A stretch of 51,912 bases of DNA, from contig JFMF01000412.1 in the NCBI GenBank assembly GCA_000635535.1, forward strand, positions 1 through 51,912. Reading direction: 5' to 3'. This DNA comes from Prochlorococcus sp. scB243_496M6. Its GTDB lineage: Bacteria > Cyanobacteriota > Cyanobacteriia > PCC-6307 > Cyanobiaceae. This document shows, one piece after another, positions 39,292 to 48,351 of this stretch (its first letter is position 1; each line of letters begins with the position of its first letter). Under the pieces are notes generated by a model. It was given only the letters and a program-made list of their open reading frames with translations, ran no database searches and had not been told where the DNA came from. The position numbers and the translations under genes were made by a program.

Positions 39292-39858
39292 TTGACTAAA
39301 AGTATTATGATATTTGAAGACATTCATAAATGTATCCACCTATTTGATGTTTTCAACGAAAAATCAGTAATTCTCTCTGAAGCTATTTTAATCCCACCAA
39401 TAAGAGAGAAAATATCATCAGACGAAACAGAATTGCTAAATGCGAAAGCAAATATCTTATTCAAATCTCAAAATTTTGAAGATATAAGAATCTTAAATCC
39501 TAAACTTGATAGGAAGATCAGGCAAAAAGATATGAGCAGATGGCTAATGCCGTTTGGGTTTATAGCTGGAATAGCTTTTTCTAATATGACAAATTTATCT
39601 ACCTTCAGCTTTCTTGGTTTAAATAACATCGGGGAATCTCTCATTGGAGGACTTTTAGGAATGGGTTCAGGATATTTAGGAAGCATTGTCTCTTCTGCAA
39701 GTATCAACATTAATAGAAATAAAGAGTTAAGATCAATCATTAATTTTAATAAAGAGGGTAAATGGCTTGTTCTACTTGAAAATCAAATTGGAACTGAATT
39801 ACCTTGGGCTTTAATAAAACAATCAGAAGCAAAAGATATAATTTTTTTAGAAGGCTAA
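39292..39858 (+). CDS. Conserved membrane-associated protein, unknown function
   Basis: Protein of 188 residues with two hydrophobic Gly-rich segments (about 86-100 FGFIAGIAFSN and 112-137 including GGLLGMGSGYLGSIVSSAS). The rest is soluble. The start is TTG at 39292, supported by GAGG nine bases upstream; an ATG five codons later is the alternative. The stop codon is directly followed by the ATG of the PSII S4 gene, so the two are co-translated. No family name recognised. Confidence 0.7.
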   Translation: MTKSIMIFEDIHKCIHLFDVFNEKSVILSEAILIPPIREKISSDETELLNAKANILFKSQNFEDIRILNPKLDRKIRQKDMSRWLMPFGFIAGIAFSNMTNLSTFSFLGLNNIGESLIGGLLGMGSGYLGSIVSSASININRNKELRSIINFNKEGKWLVLLENQIGTELPWALIKQSEAKDIIFLEG

Positions 39859-40650
39859 ATGATTGACTTAAAAGAAATCTTAATAAATTCAAACTACAAA
39901 AAAGAAACTGAGGAATTAATAAATATTGCTAACTTAGCTTACAAACACTGGGAAACTTATTGGACTGGTTTTAATTCAACTTATGTTTGCGAAGAGATTT
40001 TAAAAGATTTTGAAAATTTAAATGATTTCAAATTTTTTATTTATGGAGGATTCTCCTCTTCTCAAAGATCTAGGATAGCTTGCTTTAGAGGGGATAATAT
40101 TCCTGAGGAGGATGCGCTAAAAAGTAATTTTCCAGCTCAAGGAATAAAAATTAATGGAAATTTTTTATTTGATAATGCTACACAAGATGATTTTAGATCC
40201 CTCTTAATTGAAAATGGGGTTAATCAATTAAAAGTTGGAGATATATGGACTATTGGCGATAGGGGTGCACAAGGGATAATTGATAATTTAGATATTGAGC
40301 ATTTAGATGAAAAGATTTTTTATTTGAGAGACGTAAAAGTAAAAATTAATGTAGTAGGTATAGATGAATTACAAATACCTTCTGGAAGATCAAAAAAACT
40401 TGTCAATACAGTAGAAGCTTCAACAAGATTAGATGCTATAGCTTCAGCGGGCTTTAGGGTATCACGAACCAAAATCATTGAAAGGATAGAAAATGGAATG
40501 CTCAGATTAAATGGAAGTAAAGTTAATAAACCAACAATTAATCTAAAAATTGGCGACAAACTAGAACTTGAAAATAAAGGATTTATTGAAATTTTAAATT
40601 TAGAAATAACCAAAAGAGAACGATGGAAAGTTAAATTACTTAGAAAATGA
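39859..40650 (+). CDS. Photosystem II S4-domain protein (YlmH-like)
   Basis: 263-residue protein with an N-terminal domain of the YlmH type and a C-terminal S4 RNA-binding domain (about residues 186-235, TRLDAIASAGFRVSRTKIIERIENGMLRLNG). The family is annotated in cyanobacteria and plants as photosystem II S4 protein; YlmH in Firmicutes acts in ribosome rescue, so a translational role is possible. It abuts the preceding gene with no gap. Confidence 0.88.
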   Translation: MIDLKEILINSNYKKETEELINIANLAYKHWETYWTGFNSTYVCEEILKDFENLNDFKFFIYGGFSSSQRSRIACFRGDNIPEEDALKSNFPAQGIKINGNFLFDNATQDDFRSLLIENGVNQLKVGDIWTIGDRGAQGIIDNLDIEHLDEKIFYLRDVKVKINVVGIDELQIPSGRSKKLVNTVEASTRLDAIASAGFRVSRTKIIERIENGMLRLNGSKVNKPTINLKIGDKLELENKGFIEILNLEITKRERWKVKLLRK

Positions 40651-40700
40651 AACGCAACCTGCTATTTTCTTATAAGGGGGATAAAAAATTTCTTCAATGT

Positions 40701-40772
40701 GGGCGATTAGCTCAGTGGTAGAGCACTACCTCGACACGGTAGTGGCCACTGGTTCGAATCCAGTATCGCCCA
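40701..40772 (+). tRNA. trnV: tRNA-Val (GAC) with C33
   Basis: Cloverleaf: acceptor GGGCGAT/ATCGCCC, D arm GCTC...GAGC, anticodon stem CTACC/GGTAG around loop TCGACAC, five-base variable loop, T arm ACTGG-TTCGAAT-CCAGT. The anticodon at 34-36 is GAC (Val). Position 33, almost always U, is C in this gene. CCA is not encoded; A is the discriminator. Confidence 0.9.
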
Positions 40773-40839
40773 TTAAAACTTTTGACGACTTAGGTTAGAT
40801 CCACAGAAAATAATTTCATTTTTTAGATTATTCAAAAAG

Positions 40840-41457
40840 ATGAAACTTAATCAAATAATTAATCTACATAAGGGGCTAACTGCATTTGTAGTGATAGGTC
40901 TTATGATTTTTTTTGATAATTTTACGATCGCTCCGTACGTTTATTTAGCTCTGCATGGTACTTATGGATTACTTTGGCTTTTAAAAGAAAAGATATTCCC
41001 AGATCCTTATTTTAAAGAAAAAATTAATTTTTTAACTTCAGTTACTGGTTTTATTTTCCTAGGAAGTTACTGGGTAGCTCCCTACATTCTTATCTCATCT
41101 GAGAAATCTGTTCCAAATATTGTAATAGCTGCTTCTGTATCTATAAATATAATTGGTGTGTTTCTACACTTTGCTAGTGATGCCCAAAAATATTTTTCTC
41201 TTAAATTAAAAAAAGATCTAATTAAAGAAGGATTTTTCAAAAATATAAGAAATACAAATTATTTAGGAGAAATACTAATTTATCTATCATTCGCCATCCT
41301 CTCAATGAGTTTCGTTCCATTAGTAATTCTTGCAATATTTTTCTCTATAGTTTTTCTACCAAGAATGATAAAAAAAGATAAATCGCTCTCAAAATATGAT
41401 TCATTCGAAGAATACAAAAAGAAAAGTGGTCTAATATTGCCTAAATTAAATGCCTGA
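40840..41457 (+). CDS. DUF1295/isoprenylcysteine methyltransferase-like membrane protein
   Basis: Polytopic membrane protein of 205 residues with about five hydrophobic segments. The segment DAQKYFSLK...GFFKNIRNTNYLGEILIYLSFA corresponds to the SAM-binding signature region of the ICMT/steroid-reductase-like superfamily (DUF1295). The activity is unknown; lipid or prenyl methylation or reduction is possible. Its stop overlaps the next gene by eight bases. Confidence 0.75.
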   Translation: MKLNQIINLHKGLTAFVVIGLMIFFDNFTIAPYVYLALHGTYGLLWLLKEKIFPDPYFKEKINFLTSVTGFIFLGSYWVAPYILISSEKSVPNIVIAASVSINIIGVFLHFASDAQKYFSLKLKKDLIKEGFFKNIRNTNYLGEILIYLSFAILSMSFVPLVILAIFFSIVFLPRMIKKDKSLSKYDSFEEYKKKSGLILPKLNA

Positions 41458-42001
41458 TAACAACTTACCCAGTTGGAGGCAAGATTTAAAATCTTCTAGA
41501 AAAAAAGAGGGCAAAACACCCTCTAATAGATGGATACAGCTTGCAACAGCCAGCGAAGAAAATGAGCCAAGATTAAGAACAGTTGTTTTCAGAGGATGGC
41601 ATAAAGATAGTTCAATGATAATTTTCACAGATAGAAGAAGTGAAAAAATTGGGCATTTAAAATCCAACCCTAATGCAGAAATATTATGGCTCTTTTTGAA
41701 AACCAAATCACAATATAGATTTAAAGGGAAAATACGTGAATTAACTGATAACAAAAATTATTGGGATTCATTATCAGAAAAATCAAAATCTTCTTGGTTT
41801 TGGGGGGCTCCTGGAGAGAAAATTAACCCAAAAGTCCAATCTACTCATGAAAGATTATCCAATCTACCCAAGTCAGAAAATTTTGTGGTTCTAAATTTTG
41901 AAATATATTCAGTAGATCTTCTTAAATTAGAACAGCCTGTTCATAAACGATATCTTTGGGAAAAGGTTAAAAAATGGGAAAAAGTTGAAATTAATCCTTA
42001 A
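41450..42001 (+). CDS. Pyridoxamine 5'-phosphate oxidase-like flavoprotein
   Basis: Split-barrel FMN-binding protein of 183 residues. The region RWIQLATASEENEPRLRTVVFRGW followed by FTDRRSEKIGHL matches the PNPOx-like family found across cyanobacteria; the C-terminal WEKVKKWEKVEINP is like the conserved PNPOx end. Whether it oxidises pyridoxamine phosphate or another substrate is uncertain. The first eight bases overlap the preceding gene, implying coupling. Confidence 0.82.
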   Translation: MPDNNLPSWRQDLKSSRKKEGKTPSNRWIQLATASEENEPRLRTVVFRGWHKDSSMIIFTDRRSEKIGHLKSNPNAEILWLFLKTKSQYRFKGKIRELTDNKNYWDSLSEKSKSSWFWGAPGEKINPKVQSTHERLSNLPKSENFVVLNFEIYSVDLLKLEQPVHKRYLWEKVKKWEKVEINP

Positions 42002-42075
42002 ATATTTCTAAATTGTATAGTTAGGTTGAAATACATATAGTGATCAGTCAGTTTTAAAAAAGAAGTATTATTTAT

Positions 42076-42249
42076 ATGAATTTCTCAGAAATTCCAGAGA
42101 ACCCTTTTATTTTTCTATCTTGGGTTACTGCTATAGGGCTTTTTATAAGTCTTTGTGAAGCAACGATTAAGATAAAGCTTGAGAAGAGAAACAGCTATCG
42201 AAAAAGGTTAGAACTAATAAATAGTCTTTATCCTAAAAAGTTAGCTTGA
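42076..42249 (+). CDS. Small single-helix membrane protein, 57 residues
   Basis: Short open frame beginning MNFSEIPENPFIF and ending SLYPKKLA. A single hydrophobic helix (FIFLSWVTAIGLFISLCEA) is followed by a very basic stretch (KIKLEKRNSYRKR), the usual inside-positive pattern. It sits alone between the PNPOx-like gene and the convergent DoxX gene, with which it overlaps by nine bases. Unknown function; the ordered layout and compact spacing argue that it is real. Confidence 0.55.
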   Translation: MNFSEIPENPFIFLSWVTAIGLFISLCEATIKIKLEKRNSYRKRLELINSLYPKKLA

Positions 42250-42792
42250 AGTATCTGAAAGTATGTTCGCCTGCAGAAATTGAAACAAACCACCTTTGCT
42301 TGTTTCTTCTTTAACTTCAGCTTGTTTGGAAGATTTTGCTTTTGTTGAAGGTATAGTTTCCTCCTCATCTTCTGATTTTAAAATTCTGATAATGACTTCA
42401 TCTAAAGAGAAATTACCAGGACCTGTTAATGCAATTGAAGTTGCTGAAGCGAAATATAAAAGTAGAAGCTCTAGTAAAAAAATATTAAAACCTGAAGTAA
42501 CAAGTGCATGATATATGGCAACAGAAATTGTTCCAACAATTGCCAAAGCTCCGAATCTTGTGGCTAAGCCGATAATTAATAACCAACTACCACCTATTTC
42601 TGAAAATGCCGCTATGTATGATAAAAATATTGGGAATGGGAGATGTAATGGTCTAACAAAAGCATCAGCGAAATTTTCTATGTTTGCTAATTTCTCATAA
42701 CCGTGATGTATAAGAACAGTTCCAGTTATAACTCTAAGAATTAATAAAGCAGTATCTTTGCTAAACGACTTGGTAAGAATTGTTGAAAGCAC
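42241..42792 (-). CDS. DoxX family membrane protein
   Basis: Four-helix membrane protein of 183 residues. The signature RVITGTVLIHHGYEKL in helix 1 and AFSEIGGSWLLIIGLATRFGAL in helix 2-3 fit DoxX. The C-terminal 45 residues are a polar, Glu/Lys-rich cytoplasmic tail. Start GTG at 42792. DoxX proteins are linked to redox and sulfur functions in some bacteria, but its role here is unknown. Confidence 0.82.
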   Translation of the reverse strand: MLSTILTKSFSKDTALLILRVITGTVLIHHGYEKLANIENFADAFVRPLHLPFPIFLSYIAAFSEIGGSWLLIIGLATRFGALAIVGTISVAIYHALVTSGFNIFLLELLLLYFASATSIALTGPGNFSLDEVIIRILKSEDEEETIPSTKAKSSKQAEVKEETSKGGLFQFLQANILSDTSS

Positions 42793-42934
42793 TATTAAAA
42801 AATTATCCTTAAGTAAAAATAACTAGTCACAGTATCCATCGTGGATTAAAGAGCAAAAGTCGCACCTAAATAAGTATTTATACTTACTTGCCAAAGAGGT
42901 TAATTACTGATTAGGAATTCAACTAAGTTAAAAA

Positions 42935-44083
42935 TTATTTTTTTGAAAAATTTTCTAATATTCTCTGATTTATTTTTGGAATATTTTCTTTAAATTTAAA
43001 AAACCCTCTTTTAGCAAATTTCCAAGCAAATAAATCTTCATCCCTCACAAGATTAAAAATTTTTTTATGGTGTAAATTTTTAAACTCAGTTATGAAATCA
43101 TAATTTTCTCCCACGCCAGGATAAATAATGTCTATTTCGTTAGTATTTTTAAAAATATTTTCCAATGAATAAGGATCAATCTGTTCAACATTATCAAATT
43201 GCTCTAAAAATTCAGAGACCAAATCTTGTTTGAATTTCAATACAGATTCAGACAATTTAATTTGTCTTTGTTCATTTTTTAAAAGGATAATAAATACTTT
43301 TTTATAGCTTGGGAGTAAATTTTTAAGGGTTGCAAAGTGTAGATCATTTTCAAACATAATCAGATTATCTGATTTAGGATCCATATCATTTTTATAAATC
43401 TCATCTTCAAATGGTATTTGATTAGATTCTTCAAGAAAAATTTGTTGATTACTTATTTTTTCTACATTAAATCTATTATTTGAAAACTTTCTGAGGTTTG
43501 ATGATGAAAAAAGATATTGTTTTCCCTTCGTTTGCAATCCTCCGACCCATCTCCAGCTAAGGAGATTAGATGAAGCATCTCCATCAAAAAGATATTTAAA
43601 GAAAAACTTTGCTCCCAATTGCCATGGGAGGCCTAAATTAAATATCCAAGTACTCGCAAACCACATTCTTGTATGGTTATGCAAATAGTTGTACTCCTTT
43701 AATTCATGTACCCAAGAATTAAAAAAATCTAATTCTGTATGGCCATTAATTGCACTTTCATATAACTCATAATCAAAATCGAGATTGTTTTCTGAAATAA
43801 AATTTCTCCAAACTTTAGGTCTATTTTCCATCCACCCTTTCCAGTAAACTCTCCAAAATATTTCTTCAACAAATTTAGTTGAATTTTTGATTTTGTACTT
43901 ACTTTTAATATCATGGATCAGATCATATTCCGATAATATTCTGTGAGTAATGAAAGGCGATAATTTTGAAACTGAACTTTCGTTATTTGGCCCAAAATCA
44001 AAATTTCTTAATTTTGCATAATCATTGATTTTGTATTGAGCAAAATTTTCCCAGGTATTTTGAGCTTTTAATAAAAGTGACAT
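42935..44083 (-). CDS. Photolyase/cryptochrome-like protein with reversed domain order
   Basis: A 382-residue protein. Residues 37-205 match the FAD-binding helical domain of the photolyase/cryptochrome family: LSPFITHRILS, VEEIFWRVYW, HNHTRMWFASTWIF, YLFDGDASSNLLSWRWVGG. In normal photolyases an alpha/beta antenna domain precedes this. Here instead an alpha/beta-like domain follows, about residues 239-350, whose opening LIMFENDLHF resembles the usual N-terminal WFRNDLRL start. Tryptophans near the FAD site are kept in part. DNA repair or light sensing is likely but unproven. ATG at 44083, divergent from the ligase-like gene. Confidence 0.75.
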   Translation of the reverse strand: MSLLLKAQNTWENFAQYKINDYAKLRNFDFGPNNESSVSKLSPFITHRILSEYDLIHDIKSKYKIKNSTKFVEEIFWRVYWKGWMENRPKVWRNFISENNLDFDYELYESAINGHTELDFFNSWVHELKEYNYLHNHTRMWFASTWIFNLGLPWQLGAKFFFKYLFDGDASSNLLSWRWVGGLQTKGKQYLFSSSNLRKFSNNRFNVEKISNQQIFLEESNQIPFEDEIYKNDMDPKSDNLIMFENDLHFATLKNLLPSYKKVFIILLKNEQRQIKLSESVLKFKQDLVSEFLEQFDNVEQIDPYSLENIFKNTNEIDIIYPGVGENYDFITEFKNLHHKKIFNLVRDEDLFAWKFAKRGFFKFKENIPKINQRILENFSKK

Positions 44084-44358
44084 TTTCTCATAACTTTAAA
44101 TAATTTTTCTTTGTATTGATAGAAATTTCAAAATTTGCCTTAAATTAATCCTTAAAATTTTCTATTTCACTTTTAAGTAAATATGTTTGGTTGAAGTATT
44201 TAATTTAAACGTCTTACGAATACATTTTATACTCTTAAATCGCTCTCTGCGTAGGAGGATATTTAGTAGTCAATTACTTTTTAGATCTAATTTAAATTTT
44301 CAAATCTTTATTTAAATGATTTTTTCTAAAAGATTTTTAAATATTTATCAAAATTATT

Positions 44359-45108
44359 ATGAATAATTTACTAGTGAGAGATATTAAGTATCTAGATGAA
44401 CAATACAGAATAGGTGAAGGCATAATTTCGGATGATGCATTTAAGCAACTTGAAAAGCTTTTTATTCCTATTGTTCGAGAGCCTGGCTACTTTAATCAAA
44501 AAAATAATAAACTTTTGCCAAAATTAGCCAAAGAAAACTATAAAGAATTTTTGGAAAGTTTATTAACAAAAACAAGATTAAGCATTCAACCAAAAATTGA
44601 TGGCTGTGCCATTGCAATTAGATATCTAGATGTCAAGTTAAATAAAGCTATTACAAAAAAAGGATTTGATGTCTCAAGCAAAATTAAACAAATTAAAAAT
44701 GTCCCCGATTGCATTCCTATCAAACGAGATTTTCAAATTAGAGGTGAACTATACGCTACAAACCAAGTTGCCGGCATTTCCCAAAGAATTACAAGAAAAT
44801 ACCTCAATGATAAGAAAGGGATTGGAGAAAGTCTCCGCTTTTGCTGTTTCCAAATACTTAATGGAAGACTTAATCAATACGAAACCCTTAACTATCTTAA
44901 AAAATGTGGCTTCAGCACCCCTGACAGTTACTTCACAAATCATACAAGCGAAATCCAAATATATAAAAAAAATTGGTTAGAGAAAAAAATATTTGCGAAA
45001 TATCCGACTAATGGGATAGTTGTAAAAATAAATAGTAGGAAATTACAGTTACTTAGAGAGAAAAGTTTATCTCAAAATAACGAATGGCAATATGCAATTG
45101 AAAAATAA
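44359..45108 (+). CDS. Stand-alone NAD-dependent DNA ligase adenylation domain
   Basis: 249 residues. The nucleotidyl-transferase motifs of LigA are visible: K79-I-D-G82 (motif I, normally preceded by Glu but here Gln), IRGELYA (E130), TNGIVVKIN (K223) and a terminal WQYAIEK that stops at the motif V lysine. The N-terminal NMN-binding Ia region is degenerate (ISDDAFK in place of the usual PDAEYD). OB, zinc finger, helix-hairpin-helix and BRCT domains are absent, whereas a full LigA is about 670 residues. It may ligate poorly, act with a partner, or have another nucleotidyl role. Confidence 0.75.
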   Translation: MNNLLVRDIKYLDEQYRIGEGIISDDAFKQLEKLFIPIVREPGYFNQKNNKLLPKLAKENYKEFLESLLTKTRLSIQPKIDGCAIAIRYLDVKLNKAITKKGFDVSSKIKQIKNVPDCIPIKRDFQIRGELYATNQVAGISQRITRKYLNDKKGIGESLRFCCFQILNGRLNQYETLNYLKKCGFSTPDSYFTNHTSEIQIYKKNWLEKKIFAKYPTNGIVVKINSRKLQLLREKSLSQNNEWQYAIEK

Positions 45109-45216
45109 TATTAAATAGTACTTTAAATAAGAGCTCACGATACTGACTTCCAGTATTTACAGTGGAAAAGTAATTAAATTTTGGTTAAAATCCAAAACAA
45201 TTTGCAGGATTACTAA

Positions 45217-46146
45217 ATGACTGCCACTATTTCAAGACCTAAAATCTCTAACTGGGATACATCTAATATTCCAAACCTTACAGGCAAAAAAGCGCTAATT
45301 ACTGGTGCGAATAGTGGTCTTGGATACTACACTGCAAAGGCCTTAGCAGAAAAAAATGCTCATGTTGTTATAGCTTGTAGATCACTCGAAAAAGCTAATC
45401 AAACTATCAAAAAACTTAAAGGTCTTAATCCTGAAGGATTATTTACACCTTTAGAATTAGATTTGTCAGATTTAAAAAATATTGTTGAAGTTCAGTCCAA
45501 AATTTTTGATAATTTTGAAAATTTGGATTTACTAATCAATAATGCAGGCATTATGCATCCGCCTAAAACTCTTAGTGCCCAAGGATATGAAATACAATTT
45601 GCAGTTAATCATCTAGCTCATATGCTTTTGACTCTAAAGCTACTTCCAATTATTGAAAAAAAAGAAGAATCTAGAATAGTGACAGTGACTTCCGGAGCAC
45701 AATTTTTTGGCAAAGTTGGTTGGGGAAATCTGAAAGCCGAGAACTATTACAACAAATGGGAATCTTACTCCAATAGCAAATTGGCAAATGTAATGTTTGC
45801 TTTGGAACTAAATGAGAACTTAAAGCACAAAAATATACTTTCTTTAGCTGCTCACCCAGGAATTGCAAAAACAAATCTCTTTACTGCTCAAAAACCTAAC
45901 CCTGGTCCATTAGAAACATTCTCATTGGAATTATTTAGTCCTATTTTTCAGACTGCTGAGATGGGTGCTTTACCTCAGCTTTTTGCAGCTACTTCACCAG
46001 ACGCAAGAGGCGGTGATCATTATGGTCCTAGATTTAATTTCAGAGGTCATCCAAAACTATCCCCTACTTCTCCTTTCGCCATGAATAAAAAAGAAAGGAA
46101 AAATTTATGGGAAAAAAGCCTCGAAATAATTAATAACTTCTTATAA
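45217..46146 (+). CDS. Short-chain dehydrogenase/reductase
   Basis: NAD(P)-dependent Rossmann-fold enzyme of 309 residues. Cofactor motif TGANSGLG at 29-36, NNAG at 108-111, catalytic S159, Y184 and K188 (YSNSK). The overall pattern (HPPKTLSAQGYEIQFAVNHL, AHPGIAKTNL) is that of the retinol dehydrogenase/protochlorophyllide reductase-like group, but it lacks features that would show it is the true POR. AGGA eight bases ahead of the ATG is a fair ribosome site. It overlaps the next gene by six bases tail to tail. Confidence 0.88.
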   Translation: MTATISRPKISNWDTSNIPNLTGKKALITGANSGLGYYTAKALAEKNAHVVIACRSLEKANQTIKKLKGLNPEGLFTPLELDLSDLKNIVEVQSKIFDNFENLDLLINNAGIMHPPKTLSAQGYEIQFAVNHLAHMLLTLKLLPIIEKKEESRIVTVTSGAQFFGKVGWGNLKAENYYNKWESYSNSKLANVMFALELNENLKHKNILSLAAHPGIAKTNLFTAQKPNPGPLETFSLELFSPIFQTAEMGALPQLFAATSPDARGGDHYGPRFNFRGHPKLSPTSPFAMNKKERKNLWEKSLEIINNFL

Positions 46147-46407
46147 ATTTTTCATTTTTACTAACTTTAGAAAATACTTCAAGATATGTAATTCACTCTC
46201 TGAGAGTTTCATAAATTCTGTTAAGGCATCATAATTTTTATCATCAATTTTTTTTGACAATTGAATAAAACTATCATGGTTTTCATTAACAAAACGCTCA
46301 GCAATTTGAGACGGAGTTAAACCCTTTTCAATTAATTCACCTGGAGCATTTTTCTCCCACTTTTCATAAAACCAAGAGAACCAATATTTTGCAGTATTTT
46401 CTTCCAT
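46141..46407 (-). CDS. Small conserved protein, unknown function
   Basis: Soluble, mostly helical protein of 88 residues with an aromatic N-terminal half (KYWFSWFYEKWEKNAPGELIEKG) and a basic C-terminus. No family recognised. ATG at 46407. Convergent with the SDR gene and divergent from murD. Confidence 0.68.
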   Translation of the reverse strand: MEENTAKYWFSWFYEKWEKNAPGELIEKGLTPSQIAERFVNENHDSFIQLSKKIDDKNYDALTEFMKLSESELHILKYFLKLVKMKNL

Positions 46408-46507
46408 TAATTAACTTTTCTTGGATGAATACTATAAATAATGAAGAAAAATCTCATGATTGAATTACCCTTTAAACACAATTAATATAAATGCAATTAT
46501 AAATTTA

Positions 46508-47938
46508 ATGATAGATAATCATTCAAGTAAAAGAAATATTAATCTTGTAATTGGATTAGGTAAATCTGGATTTTGGGCTGCCAAGTATTTGAGAAGCATC
46601 AATAAGAGAGTAATTGTTTGGGAAAGTAAAGATGGGATAGATTTCTTAGAAAGAAAAACAGCATTAGAAGAGCTTAATATCATAGTTTCTCTAAATAAAG
46701 AATTTGTATTTGAAGAAATTCAACCTTTTTTGAAAGAGATCGAATCTGTTGTTGTAAGTCCATCAATACCTTATGACCATATAACTATTATTGAATTAAA
46801 AAAAAAGGGAATTAAAGTAATTGGAGAAATTAATGTTGCATGGGAAATTTTAAAAGACACAAATTGGATAGGTATTACTGGCACTAATGGCAAGACTACT
46901 GTTACTCATCTACTAAGCCATATACTCTGTGATACTGGATTATATGCTCCTTTTGCTGGAAATATTGGTACACCTTTATGTAAGTATGCTCACTCCAAAA
47001 AACATGAAAAAATTGATTGGGTTGTAGCTGAATTAAGCAGTTATCAAATAGAAATAGCTCCAGAAGTAAAACCTAATATTGGAATATGGACAACCTTCAC
47101 AGAAGATCATCTTGAAAGACATAAAACACTTGAAAATTATTTCAACATAAAAAAAAGCTTGTTAGAAAAATCTGATTTTAGGATTTATAATTATGACGAT
47201 AAAAACCTAAGAAATCACTACAGTTCGCTATTAAGAGGGGTTTGGATAACAACTAGTTTCGATAAATCAAATTTTATTCATTGCGATTATTGGATAGATG
47301 AACAAGAGTACATTGTTGAGAGAGGGAAGAAATTATTCAAACTTGAACATTTTTCTTTAAAAGGAATGCATAATCTTCAAAATCTTTTATTGGTAATTGC
47401 AGCAGCAAGAAAAGTTGGATTATCTGGCAAGAAGATTAAAGATTCTTTATCTAATTACAAACAATTACCCCATAGGATGGAAACAATTTATAAAAATAAT
47501 AATCTGGAAATCATTAATGATAGTAAAGCTACAAATTTTGACTCATCTATTGCGGGAATAAGTTCAATTGAAGGTCAAATAATAATCATTGCTGGGGGTA
47601 GATTAAAAGGTAATGAATATAGTGAGTGGATAAAAGTTTTAAAGAAAAAAGTTAAATGTGTTTTCCTTTTTGGAGAAAGCTCAAAAGTCCTAAAAATGGC
47701 GCTTATTAATGAAGGATTTAAAAAAAATATTTTTGAATTTTCAGAACTAAAAGAGCTTTTAAATTTTGTTTTTCATTATTTACAAAATGATAGGGTCGGG
47801 ACATTATTATTCTCACCTTCATGCTCTAGTTTTGATCAATTTAAAAATTATGAAGAGCGTGGAGATTATTTCAAGAAACTAATAAGTGAAAAATTAAAGG
47901 TTAATAAATCCATTTTTTGTTCAAGTATCATTTCGTAA
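46508..47938 (+). CDS. murD: UDP-N-acetylmuramoylalanine-D-glutamate ligase
   Basis: Adds D-Glu to UDP-MurNAc-L-Ala in peptidoglycan synthesis. From the ATG at 46508 it has 476 residues; an upstream in-frame TTG at 46460 would add 16 residues that do not look conserved. The Mur-ligase P-loop GTNGKTT is at 125-131, followed by FTEDHLERH and [10 protein letters not shown]. It is a lone gene, not part of a mur-fts cluster, as is usual in cyanobacteria. Confidence 0.94.
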   Translation: MIDNHSSKRNINLVIGLGKSGFWAAKYLRSINKRVIVWESKDGIDFLERKTALEELNIIVSLNKEFVFEEIQPFLKEIESVVVSPSIPYDHITIIELKKKGIKVIGEINVAWEILKDTNWIGITGTNGKTTVTHLLSHILCDTGLYAPFAGNIGTPLCKYAHSKKHEKIDWVVAELSSYQIEIAPEVKPNIGIWTTFTEDHLERHKTLENYFNIKKSLLEKSDFRIYNYDDKNLRNHYSSLLRGVWITTSFDKSNFIHCDYWIDEQEYIVERGKKLFKLEHFSLKGMHNLQNLLLVIAAARKVGLSGKKIKDSLSNYKQLPHRMETIYKNNNLEIINDSKATNFDSSIAGISSIEGQIIIIAGGRLKGNEYSEWIKVLKKKVKCVFLFGESSKVLKMALINEGFKKNIFEFSELKELLNFVFHYLQNDRVGTLLFSPSCSSFDQFKNYEERGDYFKKLISEKLKVNKSIFCSSIIS

Positions 47939-48023
47939 TTTTCAGGTCGGTCATCACAACCGTTTACCCTCTAGCAAATATTCACTTTATTAGTTAGATT
48001 TTATTATAAATTAACCATTAGCA

Positions 48024-48338
48024 ATGAGTGAATCTAACAATTTACCTCAAGCAATAAGTCATAAAAAATTAAGTTTCTTGATGCTTAAGGCACAAAAGGA
48101 TTCTCATTTTTCTGATGAATTAGCAGAAATAGAAAACCCTGAAAAAAGAGAATTTGAAGAGTTAATCAATAATTGGGAAGCTTCAACTAAAAAGGTAGTT
48201 AATGAGTTATCAAAAAGAAAAGAGAATTTACTAAAAGATAAATCACCAAATTCTTTAATTGCACTTGGTGCTATGGAAGTTCACCTTAATATGGCTTTGC
48301 AAGCCTTAAATGCATTTAATAAAGGAGTTGATGGGTAA
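48024..48338 (+). CDS. Small conserved helical protein, unknown function
   Basis: 104 residues, soluble, charged and predicted almost entirely helical (EFEELINNWEASTKKVVNELSKRK). ATG at 48024 with a preceding TTAGCA but no clear Shine-Dalgarno sequence. I do not recognise the family. It ends 13 bases before the convergent pirin stop. Confidence 0.68.
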   Translation: MSESNNLPQAISHKKLSFLMLKAQKDSHFSDELAEIENPEKREFEELINNWEASTKKVVNELSKRKENLLKDKSPNSLIALGAMEVHLNMALQALNAFNKGVDG

Positions 48339-48351
48339 AATAACATAGAAA

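Noticed and set aside
40701..42000. tRNA-Val as an integration site for an island
   Set aside because: No integrase, no repeat of the tRNA 3' end and no foreign-looking genes are found downstream.
44666..44980. 104-residue plus-strand frame inside the ligase-like gene
   Set aside because: Out-of-frame shadow; the ligase motifs are in the other frame.
45140..45156. Inverted repeat ATACTG-ACTTC-CAGTAT between the ligase-like and SDR genes
   Set aside because: Six pairs, mostly A-T, without a following T-run; too weak to call a terminator or operator.
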